From the NCBI GenBank assembly GCA_009602725.1, contig WELB01000046.1, forward strand, positions 1 through 32,127: 32,127 nt of DNA, given 5' to 3'. This document shows, piece after piece, positions 22,371 to 32,127 of this stretch. The first letter of the stretch is position 1. Every line of letters begins with the position of its first letter. Source of the DNA: Spirogloea muscicola. Lineage: Eukaryota; Streptophyta; Zygnematophyceae; Spirogloeales; Spirogloeaceae. The notes under the pieces are model-generated. The model was not told where the DNA came from. It ran no database searches and saw nothing but the letters and a program-made list of their open reading frames with translations. A program made the position numbers and the translations under genes.

Positions 22371-22622
22371 TGTGAGCAGGGGTTACTGAGTGTACGACGA
22401 AGCACGGAGAAGCTGGGCTCTTGGTGACGGGTCCCCTGGCCAGGGCCAGAGGCTGCAGCGAGGGCATGCTGGGGCAAAGCGAGTGAGACGCTTCCAGGAG
22501 AGGCCAGCCCCAAGGAAAGAGAAAGCGGCTGCTGATATGAAAGAGTCGGCTGTGAAATGCCAGCCAGATGCATACAGGTGTTCATGACGGAGCCAAAGGC
22601 TAGGCAGACAGGGCGCCCTCAA
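22371..22622 (-). mobile_element. Nested retroelement C-terminal fragment (minus strand)
   Basis: On the minus strand this encodes CPRCSLWPWPGDPSPRA, homologous to CPRCLLWPWTGDPLPGA at about 22140-22200 of the large element. It also contains the CGGCTGCTGATATGAAAGA block shared with about 11519. It lies directly after the tail of the forward element, whose trailing copy of AGCAGGGGTTACTGAGTG is at 22375-22392. Confidence 0.55.
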
Positions 22623-22845
22623 TACCCCCGTGTCAGCAGTAGGAAGTCAGATGAGCTGAGGGGAGGAAGAGCAACCCCGCTGCGCAAGCCAGAGGCTGCT
22701 GCAAGGGCGCGACCAGCGCGGCGGTGCAAAGCAAGCGCTTGGGAGCGCTGCAGGGACATAGACAGTCGCATACGGTAGCAGGACACCAAGCTAAGTAACA
22801 GAAACAAAGCTGCTACGAGACACTCAGTAACCCCTGCTCAGCAGC
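22619..22845 (-). mobile_element. Retroelement coding-end fragments (minus strand)
   Basis: The minus strand encodes YRMRLSMSLQRS, RRAGRALAAASG and SSDFLLLTRGY-stop. This matches the C-terminus of the right arm (FRMRLAVSFQRS, TRAGRALAAASG) and of the large element (HRMRLSVAFQRS). A further coding end, reading LLSRGY-stop on the minus strand, lies at 22821-22838. Confidence 0.65.
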
Positions 22846-22930
22846 CGCAGATCAGAGATGCTGCGCAAGCCAGAGGCTGCTGCAAGGGCGCGACCAGCGC
22901 GGCGGTGCAAAGCAAGCGCTTGGGAGCGCT
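22679..22930. repeat. 71-bp direct repeat
   Basis: Positions 22679-22749 and 22860-22930 are identical over 71 bp, 181 bp apart. The repeated segment is the retroelement coding stretch for the RAGRALAAASGL region, on the minus strand. Confidence 0.9.
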
Positions 22931-23080
22931 AGGAAAGGAGGTTGAACGCGGGGAATGGCGCCGCTACGAAGCACTGATCAGTGTCGCCCTGCTGAGCGGC
23001 CGCCAGGGCAACGAGGAGGCCAGACTCGGGGCACGCGGGCGCGCCATGCGCCGCGCCGCCGCCGCCGCCGCGGCCGCCNG

Positions 23081-23940
23081 CCCGCCGAGGCCGCCGCCGC
23101 CGCTGCCCAGCTCGCCGCGCCCGGCGGCCAGGTGGTGGTCAAGAGCCAGGTGCTGGCCGGCGGCCGCGGCCTCGGCACCTTCAAGAGCGGCCTCAAGGGC
23201 GGCGTGCACATCGTCGCCGCCGACGACGCGGAGGCCATGGCAGGCGAGCCTCCGCGCACCCTGACGGACCTGGCAGCCGCTGGCAGCGAGGCGGCAGCCC
23301 CCCCGTCGCCGGCTCGCCCCTCCGCTCTGACGGCCGCCTCTGCGCTGCACGCCGCCAGCCAAGATGCTGGGCCAGGTGCTGGTCACCAAGCAGACGGGCG
23401 CCGAGGGCAAGCTGGTGAACAAGGTGAGCGTGCAGCGAGGCCACGACGCCGGCTCGCATTGCGCCTCCGCAGCTCTGCCATGTCCGAGCTGCGGCTCCTG
23501 CGGCCCTGGAGGCACGCGCTGACGCTGGCTCGCACAGCTGGGGAGCTGCAGGTGCTGGTAGCGGAGAAGCTGGACCTCGTGAACGAGATGTACTTTGCCC
23601 TCGCCCTGGACCGCGCCAGTGCCGGCCCGGTCAGCCACCTCCTCCCGCTCTGGCTAGGGCTAGGTGCATCGGTCTCTATGTCCTTGGGGGAGGGAGTGGC
23701 CTTGCTCCAGAACAAGGGCATTGCGCGAGCTCAGCACGGCACTCGCAACTGTCTGGGGAATGGAGGCCCCTCGTGTTGACCGGAAAGCAGAGCCCTGCTC
23801 TCTGGCTTGATCCTGCTTGCACATTGAGCGGATGAGGAGGGTGCGGCGGGCTGCCTGCAGGTGATAATCGCGTGCAGCAAGGGCGGGACCAGCATCGAGG
23901 AGCTGGCAGAGAAGTACCCTGACATGATCATCAAGGTGCG

Positions 23941-23972
<32 letters not shown>

Positions 23973-25730
23973 NTCCCCCCCAAAATTCAAGCCCGGAGCC
24001 ACTGCCGCTCCTATGTTCCTCCGTGTACATATAGGAGTGGAAGCTCTCCTAGCCTCTGGATGCTGCCTTTCCTTCCTGCGCTTGCTGTTCTCTGGCGAAG
24101 CTGACCAGCTGACAATGCCAGCAGCTGAGCTCTTCGTGCCCTTGAGCAGGTTCCGGTGGACGCTCACGAAGGTATCACCGACGAGCAGGCTGCCACAGTG
24201 GCAGATGGCCTCAAGCTCAAAGTGGTGGACAAGAAGGCTGCTGCAGAGCAAGTGAAGAAGCTCTTTGAGCTCTTCACACAGGCCGACTGCACCCTTCTTG
24301 AGGTCTGCCGTTGTGCTGCCAACTCAGTGCCCTACTGGTGGCACTCCTCCTGTGCACGCACACTGCTTCTAGCTACGACAATGAATGAAGCCCGCTGCCC
24401 ACCTGGTGTGTCTGTCTGTGTGTGTGTGTGTGTGTGCGCACGCTTACACACAACAATGTCTTCATTGTGACATGGTCATTTTGCGTGGCTTTCAGATCAA
24501 CCCCCTGGCTGAGACAAAGGATGGCCGTCTTGTGGCGGCAGATGCCAAGCTCAACTTTGACGACAATGCGGCGTACCGGCAGAAGGACATCTTCACCATG
24601 CGCGACAAGTCCCAAGAAGACCCACGCGAGGTCCTTGTGCCTCTTAACACCGTTATTATGCCAAGGCAAATGTTCGTCGGAGGTGCGTAACAGTGGTGTA
24701 GCAAACCTCTACAGAGAAAACGATCCCTCTGAAAGGCACCTGATGGAGCATGTCCCAGGTGGCAGCAGCAGAGGCCGACCTCAACTACATTGGCTTGGAC
24801 GGAGAGATTGGCTGTATGGTCAACGGAGCTGGGCTTGCCATGGCTACCATGGACATCATCAAGTTGCACGGCTCCACGCCCGCCAACTTCCTCGATGTCG
24901 GTGGCAACGCCTCGGAAGGGCAGGTTGTGCAGGCTTTCAAGATCTTGACATCAGACCCGAAGGTGAAAGTCATCCTCGTGAACATCTTCGGTGGCATCAT
25001 GAAGTGCGACGTCATTGCCTCTGGCATTGTCAGCGCAGCCAAGCAGGTGCAGCTCTCTCCGTCGACTCTAACACACCTGCTACTTGTCCTTGGCAAGGTT
25101 GAACTGGATCTGTACAGCTGTGCCGTTTTCACGTCTCCAGTAGGCGAACCAGTAGCTACATCGCAGCGTTGGCTTTAATGCAGTCAATGCAGGGCATCAA
25201 ACGTGAGGGGTTTCTTGGGATGTTTCTGTGATGGAGACAGACACTCTGAGTCGTCCAAACGAGTTCGTCCTGACTGTCGGTAGCAGCAATGTGGAAGGCC
25301 TCTGTCCTCTGACAGCCACCTTGGGCAAACTACTGATGTGGGCTTCCATGGGGGGCTTGGATCCTGTGGCCAGGTCAACCTGAAAGTCCCTGTGGTGGTT
25401 CGTCTGGAAGGCACGAATGTTGAACTTGGCAAGAGCATACTCAAGGTCTTCATTGCCTCTCACTTGAAGCCTGTCTTTGCAGGTTGCGTCGCTCTTGCTG
25501 TCTTGTTGATGATCAGAATCAGGATTCATGTGGTTGAAAGCAGGGCCGATGTCTTTCTTGAGGTTGAGACTGGCATGGCTTGGGCTCAATCTCGTTCTGT
25601 TTGCATCACTGAGCAAATGGTAGATGACCCTGTTGTTTTCTACGTTGAGCAGGAGAGCGGCATGAAGATTGTCACAGCAGAGGACTTGGATGATGCAGCA
25701 CAAAAAGCTGTTGCTGCAATACCCAAGTAA
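23081..25730 (+). CDS. Succinyl-CoA ligase (synthetase) beta subunit, mitochondrial type; N-terminus not found
   Basis: Exons: 23081-23243, 23359-23423, 23552-23629, 23861-23935, 24150-24302, 24496-24630, 24759-25046, 25374-25445, 25653-25730 (TAA), together about 368 codons, all open. The beta subunit joins the alpha subunit in the TCA cycle to convert succinyl-CoA to succinate with NTP formation. Visible family blocks: [20 protein letters not shown] (ATP-grasp), [86 protein letters not shown] and [18 protein letters not shown]. Family members are normally about 400-420 residues; the presequence and the HEYQ-type N-terminal segment are not visible upstream, where retroelement debris and an N (23079) occur. 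Intron 1 appears to be GC-AG (GCAG|GCGAGC). A TGTAA, a poly(A) signal in green algae, is at 25746. Confidence 0.92.
23941..23981. repeat. Poly-C run with ambiguous base
   Basis: 32 C, then N and T, then seven C, directly after the splice donor of exon 23861-23935 in the ligase gene. Probably a sequencing or assembly uncertainty; the coding exons on both sides are intact. Confidence 0.85.
24407..24440. repeat. TG-rich microsatellite in an intron
   Basis: A (TG)n tract with TCTG interruptions between ligase exons 24150-24302 and 24496-24630. The corresponding part of the gene is absent from the left pseudogene. Confidence 0.8.
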
Positions 25731-26694
25731 AGCCGTGTGGTACCCTGTAAGAAAAGATGGTGTCTGGGCCTTGTATGGCCAGGTGGTCTGATGTTCCACC
25801 GGCCTGTTCAGCATATTCATTGTTGTACAACACTACATGTATTTGCTGGCGAGTGTAGGACGATTTGTTGTGTGGGGTTCTATTTGGGCGGCCTTCTCGC
25901 TGCGTTGTCTTTGCTCTATGGGGCTACTTCGTCTGCAGTGAGACAATGAACTCGAAATTGATACACATGACAGCTAGTACTTTAAGCATCCCGTTGCTTG
26001 GCCCCAGCAAGCTTAGCTCCTTAACACATAGAATGCATGGTCAATGCATTTGCAATTGTGTTAACGATCTACATCTGGTCACCGATGGATCAGTACACAG
26101 TTTCCACAGCCCAACCCTGAGGGTATTTCACCACAAACACCACTTGAAACACCCCAATGCAAGTATGTGCCACTGGCAGCTGCTGAATTGCCGCAATGTG
26201 GTCTATTGGGACATTCGAAGATGCAAGCAATGCCATCGAGAGACCTTATGGTGATGCCGACCACGATAATCAAGAGTGAGCTTGTCACGACATCCATTGA
26301 CATCAGTTGCTTGCTCTGAAAGAGGCCAGATCAACCTGGTTCTATCGCCTCATTTCTTCAATGAGGGCCCCATTGAAGGCCCTGCAGTACACACAGCAAT
26401 CATTGTACATGGCTGATAGAAAGGCACTGCTATGCGAGCAATGTGCTCGCCTATAAATACACTGACCGCAGCCATGCCACCAGTGCAGGCACTCTGACGC
26501 GAGATTTTCTCAATTGCCGAACCTGCCTAGCTCGGCCTCATAAGCACAACTGCTTGGGAGAGCCTGACATCGCTGGACAGTGTCCTGGAGTATTAGAAGG
26601 CCATTAAGGCCCTGCAAGTTGTGAGGAAAGATGGAGCGAAGAAGCTAGGCGAAGTGGCTGACCAGCTCCGCTAGCTTGGAGGCTGGTCTGGGCA
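25731..26694. other. Spacer between ligase gene and right CorA-like copy
   Basis: Counterpart of 14830-15937. The only coding-like signal is a forward frame near its end that finishes VVRKDGAKKLGEVADQLR-TAG at 26672-26674 (see findings). It overlaps the tail region of the CorA-like gene on the other strand. Nothing else recognisable. Confidence 0.55.
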
Positions 26695-29238
26695 TCACAG
26701 TGATCTGAACTGGCTCTTGGAATGGTCTCCAGGAGCATGAGCCCCTTCCAGCTGGGAGCTAATGCCCTTGAAGGCATGGTGCCATCTCTTCCGAGCAGTA
26801 TGACTTTGCCGCTTTTCTGTCACATATGTGTACAGTGGCGGGGCTGCAAAGCACAGAAGGAGGAGGACCACGATGCCGATGCAGATGTACATGACGTTCA
26901 GGAAGCCACTGTGCAACTTGGGGTCCGTCTGCGGCACCCATGGCACTCCACCAACATTCATCCCAAATGCTGCAGCCAGCCAGAAAAGATTCTGAGTCAA
27001 CTGCACACCTGAGCTCACAGAACACACCAATATGGCAGGCGGCGACCACGCAACAAGCCGGCGCAGGATGCAAGCAGACCCATAGAGCTTCATCAAGTGA
27101 CGGGCACAGGCTGCTGCCAAGGAACCCAACAAGTAGACCCCCGGAATGACAAGACACATGTGTGAGCCTGTAGCCGCAGGAAGCTCTCGGGCGGCGGGGC
27201 CCAGAGCCGCCCAGCGGCGGCGGCGGCGGCGGTGGCGGCCATGGATGCCCTGGGAGGAGGTTTAGGGTTCGCAGACGGAAGCGGGGAATCAGGCTCACCT
27301 CCTGTGACAATGGACAGTGGCAGGAAGACCACCGAAAGGAACGAGAGGATGTACAACCGCCGGTTGATCTGCTCCGACTGCCAGCTGTCCAGTCCCGCCT
27401 GCCAGAGCGAGCCAGCCAAGGTATTTGAGGTGCCTCCTCACCTTCTCATGGCGTGGTCAAGCAGGCCGAATGAGACTCCCTCGAAACATAAGGGCCACAA
27501 CGACGACTTGTCCGAGGCGAGGCGCTCAATTTGAGCCAGCCCGTGAGGCAACCCTGACTGCTGCCTCAGCCATGCGCATGGGAGAGAGCTTGTACCTGCA
27601 GCGCAGTGATCCGGGTTGCCAGGAAGCCAACATTTTCCTTGAGCTTGTGGAGGCGAGTAACCAGGAGCTCCATGGCTGCCAAGTCCTCGGGAGCAGCGAG
27701 CTGCCTGCTTGCCATCTTATCCTTGACCCTGGGAAGTACCTGCTCGCCGCTGGATATGTTCTGCCACGATGTCCCCACACTTCTTGACAATCAGTGCAAC
27801 AGCGAAGTGCCTGACACTCTGTTGTTGAGGGATTTTCAATGAGGCTGCCAAAGCACTGCTGCCGCACAGGGTCAGACTTCAGGGGCTACCTGCAGCAATC
27901 TCTGCATATCCAAGTGTATCTTCTGGAACTTCTGCACCTTGAGTAGCTGCTTCTTGTTGCGGTCCCCTGCGAAGATGTTGCTTTCTGCATCAGCAGACAG
28001 CCATTCACATGGCAAGAGGACTCCCGGCCCAAGTGCTCGCCAGCTTGACGCACAACCTCCAGCTGCTGTGCAGCAGCAGTTGGAGCAGTAGAGACGGCCT
28101 GACCTTCGTCCAGGGCATGCTCAAGGTCGTCCAGGTCCATCTCTTGCTTCACGACGATGTCCTGCACGTGGTCCACGTGGCTGTCGAGGATGTGCACCAG
28201 CAGCTGCCTCTCAGCAGCACGAGCGATGCACCATGTCAGGAAGGTCCGAGCATGGGCAATGGGGGACTGTCTGAGGGCTTGAGCACATCAGGCGAGGCCA
28301 AGCGGTGGCATGCTGCAGGGCGACAGGGGGCGTGCTCGTGAATCAGTGGGTGTGGAGGCCTCAGCACGCCTTGTGCGGCTTGACACACCAAGTCGGCCTC
28401 GCAGCTGGTGTCCCACCTTGGAGATGGTGGTGGGGATCGGGTTGTCCGCGTCGGCAGGGTGGTTCATGGTGATGAGGAAGTCCAGCACGTGCTCCTGCGG
28501 CAGGGTCCATGCGAAACGAGGGCCGAGCCGTGAGTGGGACGTGGGCACTGCGTCGGAGGGGTTCGACCAGAGGGCTCGATCGACTCCTCGCACAGGGGAG
28601 GAGTCGGTGCAGGCGAGAAGACCTGCGCCGAGAGGCGAGGGCCTGCCCCTCGCAGCCGACAGAAGGGCGCAGAGGCACGACCTGCGCCTCGGCCGCCTGG
28701 CAGCGGCAGAACTAGGGGGCAGCCGACCTCAATGAAGACGGAGGCGGCGCTGTCGTCGCTAACGGAGGAGGGGGAGGAGTCGGCGGCGGCGGCGGCGCGG
28801 GCGAGGGGCTCGGAGGCGGCGGCGGAGAGGCGCGTGCCGACGGAGGGGATGTCGGAGAGGATGGAGTGGGGCGGCGCAGCGGTCGCGAACTCGAGGCGCG
28901 GGATGCGGCCGAGCGAGACGGAGATGATGGAGCGCTCGGTGACGCGCGCGGCGAGCTTGAGGATGAAGGGCGACGCCAGCGGGCCGGCGCCGGAGATGCG
29001 CAGCACCAGCGCGCCATCCACGGAGCCGCAAAAGGGCCCGTTGGACACCAGCGTCAAAATCTCGTGCAGCTTCAGCGGCGGGCAGAGCACGCGGATGAGC
29101 GCCTGCGCCATGCGCGCCGCGCTCTCGGAGCTCCGCGGCACCTCCACGTGGTACCACGAGAACCCCGCCGCGCCTCCCGGCGGCGCGGGCGCGGCGGCGG
29201 CGGCGGCCACGTCCCAGAGGCACNGCGGCGGCGGCCAT
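26695..29238 (-). CDS. CorA-like divalent cation transporter, right copy (with lesions)
   Basis: Exons on the minus strand: 29238 to about 28715, 28417-28494, 28104-28270, 27890-27966, 27596-27760, 27299-27398, 26695-26969 (TGA). Blocks: FSWYHVEVPRSSESAARMAQ, LIRVLCPPLKLHEILTLVSN, GPFCGSVDGALVLRISGAG, the helical DSHVDHVQDIVVKQEMDLDD, LLVTRLHKLKENVGFLATRI, NRRLYILSFLSVVFLPLSIV (helix 1), then GAFGMNVGGVPW across a splice junction and a second helix, MYICIGIVVLLLLCF. The GMN motif and two C-terminal helices define CorA/ZntB channels; plants have a comparable CorA-like family. Problems: about 30 codons after the ATG are missing beside the N at 29224, exon 28104-28270 has one extra base (CATTGCC where the left copy has CATGCC), and the C-terminal tail is cut short by deletions. 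The gene is either recently decaying or misassembled. Confidence 0.78.
27170..27288. other. GC-rich insertion in the last intron of the right CorA-like copy
   Basis: About 115 bp absent from the equivalent intron of the left copy (near 16495). It contains GGGCGGCGGGGCCCAGAGCC, a (CGG)n tract, an ATG-initiated short frame (27241, MDALGGGLGFADGSGESG) and one TTTAGGG heptamer. Origin unknown. Confidence 0.6.
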
Positions 29239-29516
29239 GGCGGGCGCCGCGCGCGCGCCGCGGCTACATGGCACTGCGCCGGCTGACGGTGGACGAGCGC
29301 CGTCCGAAGGCTTTCGAGGGCACACATAGGGGCCGCCTCCCCCAGTCGCTGGCCGTGGCTGTCGAGCCTGCTCGTCGTCGGCGCTCGGCAGCCGCGGCTT
29401 TCCGCCACCCCTTCCCCGTTGGCCCGTTTTCCCGCCCCCAATCCACCATGCACCACCGCCGGCCTTTCGTTCCAAGCCCCACATTCCGAGCCCGGCTTCC
29501 GTGCCCCTCTTCCCGC
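29239..29516. other. Spacer between rpiA and the right CorA-like copy
   Basis: 278 bp that must contain the 3' end of rpiA and the promoter of the CorA-like gene, both transcribed leftward. It has no recognisable coding frame. The segmental duplication ends within it near 29270. Confidence 0.6.
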
Positions 29517-31969
<2,453 letters not shown>

Positions 31970-32029
31970 GCGGGCGGCGGCACCGGCGGCGGCGGCGGCG
32001 GGCAGCCCGTGAGGCGCGCAGGGTGAGGT

Positions 32030-32030
<1 letters not shown>

Positions 32031-32116
<86 letters not shown>
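32031..32116. repeat. T run of 86 nt
   Basis: An uninterrupted T homopolymer (A on the coding strand of rpiA) immediately upstream of the first recognisable rpiA exon, followed by GAGATGGGCTT at the window edge. It could be the poly(A) of an inserted retrosequence, a long intronic tract, or an assembly edge artefact. Confidence 0.85.
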
Positions 32117-32117
<1 letters not shown>

Positions 32118-32127
32118 AGATGGGCTT

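Larger units (their letters stand above)
24775..29270. repeat. Right copy of the direct segmental duplication
   Basis: Collinear with 13866-18490, displaced by about 10.9 kb. It contains the last three ligase exons, the spacer, and the CorA-like gene. The stretch between the two copies (18490-24775) holds the large retroelement and the 5' exons of the ligase. Confidence 0.9.

Noticed and set aside
24422-25102. Forward frame of 226 codons overlapping the ligase exons
   Set aside because: It is a shifted frame of the ligase exons and introns; the correct frame gives family motifs with matching splice sites.
26540-26700. A functional small gene overlapping the CorA-like 3' end
   Set aside because: Both duplicated copies carry different disruptions, so only a remnant is claimed.

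Overview
The window is nuclear DNA from a eukaryote, most likely a green alga. Its genes are split into many short exons with GT-AG introns (one GC-AG). The exons are GC-rich. The products are plant/green-algal types: an EGF-exostosin glycosyltransferase, mitochondrial succinyl-CoA ligase beta subunit, a plant-style CorA-like transporter and ribose-5-phosphate isomerase A. I cannot name a genus from the sequence alone.

Layout. (1) 1-5311 (+): an EGF/exostosin (GT47-like) gene, 5' end outside the window, with all resolved exons open. (2) 5312-8181: an intergenic stretch with one unidentified reading frame and one retroelement tail hairpin. (3) 8182-11202 (-): an inverted second copy of the exostosin gene, which has lost about 2.3 kb of the region seen in the first copy and carries a frameshift; it is a pseudogene. 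(4) 11490-13800: debris of non-LTR retrotransposons, including two 5'-truncated endonuclease-domain fragments facing away from each other as an imperfect inverted repeat. (5) 13866-18490: a direct duplicate of 24775-29270. It holds the 3' part of a succinyl-CoA ligase beta pseudogene (+) and a disrupted CorA-like gene (-). (6) 18570-22930: a nearly complete but decayed R2-superfamily-like non-LTR retrotransposon (+), preceded by 147/164-bp tandem units and followed by several nested 3'-end fragments. (7) 23081-25730 (+): the better copy of the succinyl-CoA ligase beta gene, nine exons, with its N-terminal coding part not found. (8) 26695-29238 (-): the second CorA-like copy. (9) 29517-about 31969 (-): an intact nine-exon ribose-5-phosphate isomerase gene. 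(10) An 86-nt T run at the right edge.

The genes are unrelated housekeeping functions (cell-surface or Golgi glycosylation, TCA cycle, divalent cation transport, pentose-phosphate pathway), so this is not a functional cluster. What ties the window together is structural turnover: one inverted and one direct segmental duplication, with reverse-transcriptase elements of one family sitting at or near the breakpoints. The two CorA copies carry different lesions, so neither reads through as assembled. Four N or long homopolymer positions show that assembly error must be considered for some single-base lesions.

The most unusual material is the retroelement family. It has an N-terminal zinc finger, an RT with an FADD box, a CCHC knuckle, a PD-(D/E)XK-like endonuclease, a recurrent coding end (T/S-R-G-Y-stop), and a recurrent 3' hairpin (GGGCTGGC...GCCAGCCC) that I find at nine places in the window.
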